From contig NZ_CP012333.1 in the NCBI RefSeq assembly GCF_001263205.1, positions 9,033,501 through 9,097,500 on the forward strand: DNA of 64,000 nt, given 5' to 3'. The position numbers were made by a program, and so were the translations under genes. The DNA is from Labilithrix luteola (GTDB taxonomy: Bacteria > Myxococcota_A > Polyangia > Polyangiales > Polyangiaceae). Below the pieces are notes generated by a model. It was not told the DNA's origin, ran no database searches, and saw only the letters and a list, made by a program, of their open reading frames with translations. Shown here in pieces: positions 36,001 to 43,901 of this stretch (its first letter is position 1; the number at the start of each line of letters is the position of its first letter).

Positions 36001-37481
36001 GTCGGGGAGGCGTTCTCGAGCTCGAGGGGATCGAGAAGTCCTTTGGCCCGGTCGACGTGCTCCGCGGCGTGAGTCTCGAGCTCGCGCGCGGCGAAATCCA
36101 CGCCGTGCTCGGCGAAAACGGAGCGGGCAAGAGCACGCTCATGCGGATCGTGCTCGGCATGGAGTCGCCCACGCGCGGAACCATGCGCCTCGCCGGGGTG
36201 CCCTACCGTCCTTCGAGCCCCGCGGCTGGCCGCCATTCCGGGGTCGTCATCGTGCCGCAAGAGCGAACGCTCTGTCCGCAGCTCACGGTGGAAGAGAACA
36301 TCGTGCTCGGATTGGAGCCGCGCCGACTCGGTTTTCTCGATCGAGCGGCCGCCCGCAGGACGGCCCTGCACGCACTGTCGCTGGTGGTCGGCTCGAACGC
36401 GCGCCTCGCCGTCGATTCCCGTGTGGACGCCCTCGGCGTCGCCGATCAGCAGCTGGTCGAAATCGCACGTGCCCTTGCCCAGGCGGGCATCGGCGCCGAG
36501 CGCGAGCGCACGGCCCGCGTGCTCATCCTCGACGAACCGACGTCGAGTCTCGGTCGCGACGATGCCGACCGCCTGTTCGAGCGAATTCGGGCGCTGAAGG
36601 AGTCGGGCCTCGCGATTCTGCTCGTCACGCACTCTCTCGCCGACGTGCGCGCGCACGTCGATCGCTTCACGGCTCTGCGGGACGGCAAGGTTGCGGCGTC
36701 GGGAGATGCGCGAACGGCCGACCCGGCACACATCGTCCGAGCGATGCTCGGGCGCGAGCTCGAGGCCGCCTACGAAAGCCGTCCTGCCGCTGCCGACACG
36801 AATGCCGGCGAGGTGCTGCTCGAAGTCGAGGGGCTTTCGGGTCACCGCAAGCCACGCTCGGCGAGCTTCGTCCTGCGCCGCGGCGAGGTCCTGGGCATTG
36901 CCGGCCTCGTCGGCTCGGGCCGCACCGAGCTCCTCCGCGCCATCGTAGGACTCGACCCCGTTCGCGGCGGAAGGATCCAGCGTTCGGCCCCTCGCGGCAT
37001 CGGCCTTCTGAGCGAAGACCGAGGCGGCGAAGGACTCATGCTCGATCGCTCGATCGCGGACAACGTCACTTTGTCTCGCGGGGGAAGGCTCTGGGCGCGT
37101 CCGCATGCGTTCGCCGTCGAGGCTCGGCGATGGATCGAGGAGCTCGCCATTCGGGCGAGCGGCCCCGACCAGCCCGTGACCGAACTGTCCGGCGGGAACC
37201 AGCAAAAGGTGCAGATTGCACGTCTCCTCCGCGAGGACTACGACGTGCTGCTCGTCGACGAACCCACGCGCGGGATCGACGTCGCGAGCAAGGCGCAGAT
37301 TCTCGAGCTCGTCAGAAAGCTCGCGCGTGCCGGGAAGGGGATCGTGCTCGTGAGCAGCCAGCTCGACGAGCTCGTGACCACGTGCGATCGCATCGCAGTC
37401 TTGAAAGACGGCGTCCTCGGGAGTGCGCGCGAGGCATCGGGCTGGACCGAAGAGGCGCTCATGCTGGAGGCCGCGTCGTGA
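35997..37481 (+). CDS. sugar ABC transporter ATP-binding protein (RbsA type)
   Basis: 494 residues from the GTG at 35997, which overlaps the upstream TGA. Two ABC domains: the first with GENGAGKST and DEPTSSL, the second with the degenerate loop GLVGSGRTE and the intact signature LSGGNQQKV, DEPTRGID. This uneven pair is normal for RbsA/MglA/XylG proteins. It powers the RbsC-type permease encoded next. In the first domain the signature region reads DALGVADQQLVEIARALA, also usual for the group. Confidence 0.92.
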   Translation: MSRGGVLELEGIEKSFGPVDVLRGVSLELARGEIHAVLGENGAGKSTLMRIVLGMESPTRGTMRLAGVPYRPSSPAAGRHSGVVIVPQERTLCPQLTVEENIVLGLEPRRLGFLDRAAARRTALHALSLVVGSNARLAVDSRVDALGVADQQLVEIARALAQAGIGAERERTARVLILDEPTSSLGRDDADRLFERIRALKESGLAILLVTHSLADVRAHVDRFTALRDGKVAASGDARTADPAHIVRAMLGRELEAAYESRPAAADTNAGEVLLEVEGLSGHRKPRSASFVLRRGEVLGIAGLVGSGRTELLRAIVGLDPVRGGRIQRSAPRGIGLLSEDRGGEGLMLDRSIADNVTLSRGGRLWARPHAFAVEARRWIEELAIRASGPDQPVTELSGGNQQKVQIARLLREDYDVLLVDEPTRGIDVASKAQILELVRKLARAGKGIVLVSSQLDELVTTCDRIAVLKDGVLGSAREASGWTEEALMLEAAS

Positions 37482-38449
37482 AAGCTCTCGTGACACGTGC
37501 TCGAGCGCTCTTCGGAGCGGGAAAACGGCCGGCGTGGGTCGCTCCGCTGCTGGCCCTGGTGGTGGTCTTCTGCGCGATCGCCGCGCGCGTGCCCGACACG
37601 TTCCTCCTGCCGCAGAACCTGCTCGTCATGGCCCGGCAGACGGTCGTCGTGGCCACGTGCGCGCTCGGGATGACACTCGTCATCGTCACGGGAGGCATCG
37701 ACCTCTCGACGGGATCGCTGGTGGCGCTCACCACGGTCGTGATCGCCAAACTGCTGAAGGGCGGCACGAGTCCGGCGTTGGCCGTTCTTTGCGCCCTCGC
37801 GGTGTCCGGCCTCGTGGGAGCCACGATCGGAGCGTTCATCGGTCGTCTGCGGCTCAAGCCGTTCGTCGTGACGCTCGGCGCCATGTCCGTCTTGCGCGGC
37901 GCTGCGAAAGGCCTCGCCGACGAGCAGAAGATCGACTGCGACCCGCGAGGTCTCGAAAAGACCCTCGCGGCGGACCTCTCGGCCCCCGGCATCTGGATCG
38001 CGTTGACGCTCGCCGTCCTCGTGGCGTGCGTGCTGACCTATACGCGCTTCGGTCGCCACGTGTATGCGGTGGGCAGCAACGAGGCGGCCGCGCGCCTGGT
38101 CGGCATCGACACGGGCCGCGTGAAAATCGCCGTGTATGCGCTGTCGAGTCTGCTCGTCGGTGTGGCCGGCGTGATGGAGTTTTCGACGCTGACCGTGGGC
38201 GATCCGACCGACTCGGTGGGCCTCGAGCTCGACGTGATCGCGGCCGTCGTCATCGGCGGCGGATCGCTGTCGGGAGGTGAGGGCAGCATCGCCGGCTCGC
38301 TCCTCGGCGCTCTGCTCATGACGGTGATTCGCTCGGGCGCCGTCCATCTCGGCATGCAGAGCTGGGTGCAGGAAGTGGTGACTGGCATCATCATCGTCTT
38401 GGCGGTGGCGCTCGACCGCGCGCGTCATCGACGCACCGCCCGCGGCTGA
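37478..38449 (+). CDS. sugar ABC transporter permease (RbsC type)
   Basis: 323 residues from the GTG at 37478, overlapping the ATPase stop. Eight to ten hydrophobic segments. Family markers are GGIDLSTGSLVAL early, RLKPFVVTLGAMSVLRG in the middle and AAVVIGGGSLSGGEGS late. It forms the channel of the RbsB-A-C-like importer. The only start with good coupling was chosen over an upstream in-frame ATG that lies inside the ATPase gene. Confidence 0.92.
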   Translation: MKALVTRARALFGAGKRPAWVAPLLALVVVFCAIAARVPDTFLLPQNLLVMARQTVVVATCALGMTLVIVTGGIDLSTGSLVALTTVVIAKLLKGGTSPALAVLCALAVSGLVGATIGAFIGRLRLKPFVVTLGAMSVLRGAAKGLADEQKIDCDPRGLEKTLAADLSAPGIWIALTLAVLVACVLTYTRFGRHVYAVGSNEAAARLVGIDTGRVKIAVYALSSLLVGVAGVMEFSTLTVGDPTDSVGLELDVIAAVVIGGGSLSGGEGSIAGSLLGALLMTVIRSGAVHLGMQSWVQEVVTGIIIVLAVALDRARHRRTARG

Positions 38450-38551
38450 CGACGGCCAAGGCGCTTTCCCACTTCGCCCATTCGGGTAACCTCGATGCGC
38501 CGCGGCGCCGGCGCGCTCGCCGGAAATGCACGCGCGGGAAGGAAGACCGTC

Positions 38552-39277
38552 ATGCGCTTGAAGGACAAGGTCGCTCTGATCACGGGGGCAAGTCGCGGGA
38601 TCGGACACGCGAGCTCGCTCGCGCTCGCGAAGGAAGGCGCCACCGTCGTCGGCACGGCTCGCACGAAGGCGGATCTCGATGCGCTCGTGAAGACGATCGA
38701 GGGGGCAGGGGGCAAGGCCAAGGCGATCACGTGCGACGTGACGAAGTCGGCGGACGTTGCCTCGTGCGTGAAGCAGACCCTCGAAGCGTTCGGCCGTATC
38801 GACATCCTGGTCAACAACGCAGGCATCGGCGGCTATCGCCCGTTCCTCGACTGGACCGAGGCGGACTACGACAAGATCATGGCCACCAACGCGAAGTCGA
38901 CGTGGCTCTTCTGCAAAGAGGTCATCCCGCACATGCTGAAGAGCGGGGGCGGCAACATCGTCAACCTGTCGAGCGTAGCCGGCCTCCAGGGATACCCGTC
39001 GGAGGGCATCTACTGCATGTCGAAGTTCGCGCAGGTCGCGCTCTCGCAATCACTCGATCGGGAATTCTACAAGCAGAACATCAAGGTCAGCCTGGTCTGC
39101 CCGGGAGGCGTCGAGACCCACTTCGCGATCGGGGACGGTCGCACGGCGGGCGGTCCGAACATGGGCGGCTTCTCGACGGCCGAAGACGTGGCCGAAGCGG
39201 TCCTGCTCGCGGTGATCCCGCGCGAGCGATCACGCGTCGTGAACGTTATCCTGCGTCCGATGAACGAGATGACCTGA
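38552..39277 (+). CDS. short-chain dehydrogenase/reductase (FabG-like)
   Basis: 241 residues from the ATG at 38552, with GGGAAGGAAG upstream. Classical SDR motifs: TGASRGIG near residue 11, NNAG, a catalytic Ser in NLSSVAG, and YCMSK as the YxxxK pair. It uses NAD(P)H. The gene lies 100 bases after the RbsC-type gene on the same strand and may act on the imported sugar, but a lipid or other substrate is equally possible. Confidence 0.88.
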   Translation: MRLKDKVALITGASRGIGHASSLALAKEGATVVGTARTKADLDALVKTIEGAGGKAKAITCDVTKSADVASCVKQTLEAFGRIDILVNNAGIGGYRPFLDWTEADYDKIMATNAKSTWLFCKEVIPHMLKSGGGNIVNLSSVAGLQGYPSEGIYCMSKFAQVALSQSLDREFYKQNIKVSLVCPGGVETHFAIGDGRTAGGPNMGGFSTAEDVAEAVLLAVIPRERSRVVNVILRPMNEMT

Positions 39278-39306
39278 CCGAGCCTACCGATCTGGCGGGC
39301 GAATGG

Positions 39307-39347
39307 GTGCAGGTTGCATGGAGTCCTCGGGGCACTGCAACTTGCAC
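39307..39347. terminator. possible hairpin between convergent genes
   Basis: GTGCAGGTTGC and GCAACTTGCAC pair over 11 bases with one G-T pair and a 19-base loop, between the SDR gene and folD. No U-tract is seen. The 165-base gap also holds a weak short open frame that I did not call. Confidence 0.3.
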
Positions 39348-39442
39348 TCGGAGGGCGGCGAGCCGTGCTCCACGTCCGCGTTGGTCACCGGTTCGGCGAC
39401 CACGCAGGTGATCCAGAAGTCCGGCTCGATCAGCCTCTGCCG

Positions 39443-40339
39443 CTAGCCGTTCTTCGCCGCCACGCGGGCGCGCGCTGCAACGAGCGTGTTGTCGAGCAGG
39501 CACGCGATGGTCATCGGGCCAACGCCGCCGGGAACGGGCGTGATCGCCGATGCGCGCTCTTTTGCTTCGTCGAAGGCGACGTCGCCTACGAGCTTCGTCT
39601 TGGCCGGTTCGCCGTCCTTGGCGGGCGCGAGCTCGATACGGTTCATCCCGACGTCGATGACGACGGCCCCCGGCTTGACCCAGTCGCCGCGCACGAGCTC
39701 CGCTTTGCCGACGGCAACGACGAGCACGTCGGCTTCGCGGCAGACGGCGGCGAGGTCCTTCGTGCGCGAGTGAGCCATGGTGACGGTAGCGTTCGCCGCG
39801 AGAAGCAGCTGGGCCATCGGCTTGCCGACGATGTTGGATCGACCCACGACGACGGCGCGAGCGCCTTCGAGACGCGCACCGGCGAGGTCGAGCAGGCGCA
39901 TCGAACCACGCGGCGTGCACGGCACGAGGGAAGGGCGACCCGAGGCGAGCATGCCCGCGTTGACCGGGTGGAAGCCGTCGACGTCCTTGTCGGGACGGAT
40001 GGCGTCGAGAACGCGCTGCTCGCGGATCTGCTTCGGGAGCGGGAGCTGGACGAGGATGCCGTCGACGGTGTCGTCGTTGTTGAGGCGATCGAGCTCGCGG
40101 AGAAGAGCGTCTTCGCTCGTGTCCGCGGGGAGCACGTGGAGCTTGCCGCGGATACCCACTTCCTTCGCGGCCTTCTCCTTGTTGCGCGTGTAGATCTGGC
40201 TCGCGGGATCTTCACCGACGAGGATCACTTCGAGGCCCGGCGGACGCCCGTGCGTCTTCGTGAATTCGGCGACGCCGACGCGAACTTCGTTTCGAACGGT
40301 CTCGGCTAGCTTCTTCCCATCGAGGAGGGTGGCGCTCAT
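39443..40339 (-). CDS. folD: bifunctional methylenetetrahydrofolate dehydrogenase/cyclohydrolase
   Basis: 298 residues from the ATG at 40339 (MSATLLDGKK). Signatures: YTRNKEKAAKEVGI with the catalytic Tyr/Lys region, DGILVQLPLPKQI, the NADP loop GRSNIVGKPMA and the C-terminal TPVPGGVGPMT. It interconverts methylene-, methenyl- and formyl-tetrahydrofolate. It lies 83 bases downstream of parB on the same strand. Confidence 0.95.
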   Translation of the reverse strand: MSATLLDGKKLAETVRNEVRVGVAEFTKTHGRPPGLEVILVGEDPASQIYTRNKEKAAKEVGIRGKLHVLPADTSEDALLRELDRLNNDDTVDGILVQLPLPKQIREQRVLDAIRPDKDVDGFHPVNAGMLASGRPSLVPCTPRGSMRLLDLAGARLEGARAVVVGRSNIVGKPMAQLLLAANATVTMAHSRTKDLAAVCREADVLVVAVGKAELVRGDWVKPGAVVIDVGMNRIELAPAKDGEPAKTKLVGDVAFDEAKERASAITPVPGGVGPMTIACLLDNTLVAARARVAAKNG

Positions 40340-40421
40340 GACCGCGGAAGATAGGCCGGCCACGCGCGCAGAGAAAGCGTCGGCGGAGGAATTTCCGTGT
40401 GTGCGGCGCGTGCCTGAAGCG

Positions 40422-41314
40422 TCACTTCGCGCGGAAGACGCGCGCGAGAATACGGTCGAGGTGGTCGAGATCCTCGTAGGGGATCGCCACCTCACCTTTG
40501 TTCCCATTGTCGCGCACGACGACCTTCGTGCCTGCCGCGCGCGTGAGGCGCTGCTCGAGATCGCGAACGGCGGAGGTCTTGATGCCGGGCTTCGCCGCCG
40601 CGCCCTTGCCGGTCTTCTTCTTCGCGCCGCGCACGAGCGCTTCGGTGGCGCGAACGTTCAGCTGACCACGGACGACCTTCTCGGCGAGGTCCTCGAGGTT
40701 CTTCGCGTCGGGCGCGCCGAGGAGGGCGCGCGCATGGCCTTCGCTCAGTGTGCCGTCGATGACGCGCGCACGAACCGACGGCGGCAGCTTGAGCAGGCGC
40801 AGCGAGTTCGCGACGGTCGTGCGGTCCTTGCCGAGGCGGACGGCGAGCGTCTCTTGCGTGTAGCTGTACTCTCGGACGAGGCGATCGAGCGCCTCGGCGA
40901 GCTCGACCGGATTCAGGTCTTCGCGCTGGACGTTCTCGATGAGGGCGAGCTCGAAGGCGTTCTTCGGCGAGACGTCTTTGACGACGACGAGGACTTCTTT
41001 GAGTCCAGCCTTCTGCGACGCGCGCCAGCGGCGTTCACCGGCGATGATCTCGAACTTGTCGCTCGAAGGAACGCGGCGGACGACGATCGGTTCGAGCAGC
41101 CCGTGCTCGCGGATCGAGGCCGCCAGCTCTTCGAGCTTGTCCTTGGCGAAGTACTGACGCGGCTGTCCTTTCTGGGCGCGAGTTTCTCGATCGCGCATGA
41201 AAAGACGCTCTTGTCGCCGTAGGCCGCGACCGCCGGCGATTTGGACGGCGCGGCGGGCAGGAGGGCGTCGAGGCCCCGACCAAGAGCACGCCGCTTCGCG
41301 TCCGCTGCCGTCAT
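40422..41314 (-). CDS. parB: chromosome partitioning protein ParB, frameshifted
   Basis: The start at 41314 overlaps the parA stop (ATGA) and gives the canonical ParB opening KRRALGRGLDALLP, running to EKLAPRK. The rest of ParB continues in another frame from about 41170: GQPRQYFAKDKLEEL, the ParBc box IIAGERRWRAS, ENVQREDLNPVE, a helix-turn-helix (TQETLAVRLGKDRTTVANSLRLL) and the C-terminal dimer domain. One base missing in the AAAGG stretch (41167-41171) accounts for it. Corrected length is about 297 residues, normal for ParB, which binds parS, forms CTP-dependent clamps and works with ParA. An assembly error is likely because this gene is rarely lost. Confidence 0.88.
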
Positions 41315-42129
41315 CGAGCCCCCGCCGCCTTCTTCGTCGTCTTCGTCGCCTTGGCGGGCGAGCCATGTTTCGTCACGAGCTCACGGGCAAGCTGCAGGTA
41401 CGCCTGCGCGCCCTTGGAAGAGACGTCGTAGAGCATCGCCGGCTTGCCGTGCGACGGAGCTTCGGAGAGGCGGACGTTTCGCGGCACGATGGCCTCGAAG
41501 ACGTAGAAGTGCTCTTTGACCTCGTCGGCGACCTGGTGCGCGAGGTTGTTGCGCGGGTCGAACATGGTGAGCACGACGCCTTCGATCTCGAGCGAAGGAT
41601 TCATGCCGTTCTTCACGCGATCGATCGTGGCCATCAGGTGCGTGAGGCCTTCGAGCGCGTAGTACTCGCACTGGAGCGGCACGAGCACCGCGTTGCACGC
41701 CGCGAGCGCGTTGACCGTGAGGAGGCCGAGCGACGGCGGGCAGTCGATGAAGACGTAGTCGAAGTCGGCAGCGACTTCGTCGAGCGCCTCCTTCAGTTTG
41801 ACCGCGCGCTTGGGGTCATCGACAAGCTCGAGCTCGGCCGCAACGAGATCCTGCGTGGCCGGAGCCAGCACTAGGTTCGGGACATCCGTCTCGACGAGGA
41901 TCTCGCGCATGGAGATCTCGCCGATGAGGACGTCGTAGACGGTCCGCTCGCGGGTGCCGGGGCGGATGCCCACTCCGGAGCTCGCGTTCCCCTGCGGATC
42001 CATGTCGACGAGCAGCGTGCGCTTTTCAGCTGCCGCAACGCTCGCCGCAAGATTCACCGCAGTCGTCGTCTTACCGACGCCGCCCTTCTGGTTGACGACG
42101 CACGTGACCCGCGCATGCTTCGAAGACAT
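41311..42129 (-). CDS. parA: chromosome partitioning ATPase ParA/Soj
   Basis: 272 residues. Deviant Walker A KGGVGKTTT near residue 15 with the signature Lys, Walker A' LLVDMDPQGN, and Walker B FDYVFIDCPPSLG. A Lys/Ala/Thr-rich tail follows. Together with ParB it moves the origin region during segregation. No gidA/gidB-type genes flank it here, and no parS match was found by eye nearby. Confidence 0.95.
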   Translation of the reverse strand: MSSKHARVTCVVNQKGGVGKTTTAVNLAASVAAAEKRTLLVDMDPQGNASSGVGIRPGTRERTVYDVLIGEISMREILVETDVPNLVLAPATQDLVAAELELVDDPKRAVKLKEALDEVAADFDYVFIDCPPSLGLLTVNALAACNAVLVPLQCEYYALEGLTHLMATIDRVKNGMNPSLEIEGVVLTMFDPRNNLAHQVADEVKEHFYVFEAIVPRNVRLSEAPSHGKPAMLYDVSSKGAQAYLQLARELVTKHGSPAKATKTTKKAAGAR

Positions 42130-42270
42130 CGGCCGGTCTGTAGTAGACCGTCGGGGCGCGTGGCCGCAACGTCGATGGCGAACTTCCTCGTCTTGAAGGC
42201 CGATTCTGGCCTCGGCAAGGACCCACGGTCGGCCTCGAAGAAATCGTGACGCGAAAAGCGCGCGCGTTTT

Positions 42271-42298
42271 TTGACGGGAATCGCGGCTGGAGTATGGT
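42271..42298 (+). promoter_or_regulatory. sigma70-type promoter
   Basis: TTGACG (42271-42276), a 16-base spacer and TATGGT (42293-42298). An A/T-rich run precedes the -35 box. Transcription would begin near 42305, reading toward the small acidic protein gene; the divergent parA-parB operon starts on the other side. Confidence 0.5.
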
Positions 42299-42420
42299 GT
42301 GACCAGATGTAGGTGAACGTGGTTGCCGACGAAGGGCAGGGGCCCTCGCGGTGGACGGCGCTCGCCAAATCAGGAGGCCGCCAGGCCACGCCGCGAGGCG
42401 GGGAGGCGGGGAGCGATCAA

Positions 42421-42597
42421 ATGAAGGAAGCGCTTTCGAAGGCGCTCGCGGAGCAGTCCGACCCGCGCGCCGACCGCATTCTTGCGTGCTCGTTCTGGAC
42501 GTCGCCGAGCGCTCGCCGCCCGGGGACGACCACCGCCAACGTCATTCGCCTCGCCGATCGCCGCGCCACTCACGTCGGCGCGGCCGAGCGGTCCTGA
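42421..42597 (+). CDS. possible small protein, 58 residues
   Basis: Open frame from an ATG preceded by GAGGCGGGGAG: MKEALSKALAEQSDPRADR at the start, then a Ser/Arg/Thr-rich part. It lies between the promoter at 42271 and the acidic-protein gene. It could be real or chance; no family is recognisable. The frame is also open back to a GTG at 42313. The rest of the 42130-42669 gap shows nothing else. Confidence 0.22.
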   Translation: MKEALSKALAEQSDPRADRILACSFWTSPSARRPGTTTANVIRLADRRATHVGAAERS

Positions 42598-42669
42598 ATT
42601 TCGATTTTCGTCCGCGCGCATCTGGCGCCCGGATGGCTTGTTTTTACCAGTTTCGCGGAGGGTTGTGAG

Positions 42670-42858
42670 ATGGGCATGCCGAAGAGCTACCGCACGATGG
42701 AAGAGTTCGAGCGTGAGACGATCCGCCCGGACATGAAGTACGGCTTCTCGCTCGACGACCTGATGCAGGACACGTCGTTCGAAGGCTCCGATCTCCTCTT
42801 CGACGACACCGTCGACGAGTACGACCCCGATCAGGAAGACGACGACGACGATTACTGA
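42670..42858 (+). CDS. small acidic protein, 62 residues
   Basis: ATG preceded by GGAGG eight bases upstream. The protein begins MGMPKSYRTMEEFERETIRP and ends in an Asp/Glu-rich tail (DPDQEDDDDDY); roughly a third of its residues are acidic. No membrane segment or signal peptide. It is followed directly by a strong terminator and preceded by a promoter 370 bases upstream, so it is probably expressed as its own transcript. Function unknown. Acidic tails of this kind occur in small proteins that bind basic partners such as ribosomal or DNA-binding proteins, but that is only a guess. Confidence 0.7.
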   Translation: MGMPKSYRTMEEFERETIRPDMKYGFSLDDLMQDTSFEGSDLLFDDTVDEYDPDQEDDDDDY

Positions 42859-42900
42859 AACGAGCTTTGTCCCTTCCCGGGGACCTTTTCGCTACCGCTT

Positions 42901-42940
42901 GCCCTCGGAAGACGCCTCTCTTCCGGGGGCGTCATCTTTT
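42901..42940 (+). terminator. strong Rho-independent terminator
   Basis: GCCCTCGGAAGA and TCTTCCGGGGGC pair over 12 bases with one G-T pair and a six-base loop, followed by GTCATCTTTT. It ends the small acidic protein transcript just before the convergent gene. Confidence 0.75.
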
Positions 42941-42949
42941 GTCGTTCGC

Positions 42950-43456
42950 TCAGGCCGCGGCGGCCGACGACGCGCGTGCCTGATCGAAGATGCGCAGGGC
43001 GGCGGCGAGGGCTTCGTCCACCTCACTCGCGTGCGGTCCGTCGAACGTCGTCACCTGCGCCGCATGCGCTGCGAGTGCGAAGGGGGCGAAGCGTTCGAGG
43101 CGCGTCCAGTCACCGTCGGCCGACAGCTCGGCGTGTTCGATTGCCTCGAGCTCGTGCGCGATACGAATGCACCAGAGGTAGGCCGGTGCAAGCGGCTGGA
43201 GCGACGATGCGTTCTCGACCGAAGCGTCGGGATCGTCGAGATGGACGTAGGTGACCGAGCAGAGCGCTGTCCGCGCGCGGCGAAGGGTGAGGGCGACTGC
43301 GTCGCAAGGGCTGCTTGGGCGATCCTTCCGCGCGCGGAGGATGGCTCGGGCGACGAGACTCCGCGCGAGCTCGTCGTCGAGTTGTTGCCACTGCTCCTCC
43401 AAGGCCGCGCGGCCCGTGCTCCGCGACGGCGGAGGCTTCCTGTCCGACTCGTACAT
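42950..43456 (-). CDS. hypothetical helical protein
   Basis: 168 residues from the ATG at 43456 (MYESDRKPPPSR); an in-frame extension to 43630 is possible but unsupported. The sequence is Ala/Leu/Arg-rich and looks all-helical (EEQWQQLDDELARSLVARAI; VDEALAAALRIFDQARAS). No domain is recognised. The stop lies ten bases from the terminator of the opposite gene. Confidence 0.55.
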   Translation of the reverse strand: MYESDRKPPPSRSTGRAALEEQWQQLDDELARSLVARAILRARKDRPSSPCDAVALTLRRARTALCSVTYVHLDDPDASVENASSLQPLAPAYLWCIRIAHELEAIEHAELSADGDWTRLERFAPFALAAHAAQVTTFDGPHASEVDEALAAALRIFDQARASSAAAA

Positions 43457-43901
43457 GCGGGCTTGCGTTTGCAGCGGTCGTGCCGATGTTGAGATGACGA
43501 CACTCTTCCCCCTGTTTTCTGGCCCGAATTCGGGCGTTGTCTCGCTCTTGTCTCGCGCTTGTCGATTTTTCTCGTGAGCCGCGCCGTCGAACAACCGACG
43601 GAACCGACGGACGGCCGGCGCTTCAGGCAAGAGAGTGGCGGGGTTTTGGCAGTCCTTCCGGATACGGGCCCGCCTGCTGGTTCCAGTGGTACTGGTCGTA
43701 CCGGTTCAGGCCGAGGCGCGGCGCGTCAGCACGAGCACGGTTTCAGCGTCATTCGAGTGTCAAACGCAGCGCCGGCCGCCCCCGAAATGCGCTCACGGCC
43801 GCCTGGCTCGCCCGAGCGGCCTGTCCGAACCGCTCATTCGCGCATTCTCGTGCTCCCGGACGCTTGACCGCTAACGCGTAGAAAGTATTGTGGCCGCCCC
43901 C
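43457..43901. other. gene-free region upstream of tig
   Basis: 445 bases between the divergent hypothetical gene and trigger factor. Several short frames are open but none has codon bias or a ribosome binding site. The AT-rich TAGAAAGTATTGTGG just before tig may be part of its promoter. I see no hairpin of note. Confidence 0.4.

Noticed and set aside
37130..37478. Longer N-terminus for the RbsC-type permease
   Set aside because: The upstream part lies inside the ATPase gene in another frame and is Arg-rich; the GTG at 37478 gives the coupled start.
39303..39446. Short Cys-containing frame between the SDR gene and folD (MGAGCMESSGHCNLHSEGG start)
   Set aside because: No ribosome binding site, overlaps the folD stop and is too short to judge; it could be a gene remnant.
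41160..41180. Programmed frameshifting as the cause of the parB break
   Set aside because: No X-XXY-YYZ slippery heptamer with a following structure is seen, and ParB is not known to use frameshifting.
40422..42400. parS site near parA-parB
   Set aside because: I looked for a GTTTCACGTGAAAC-like palindrome by eye and found none; a computed scan is needed to exclude one.
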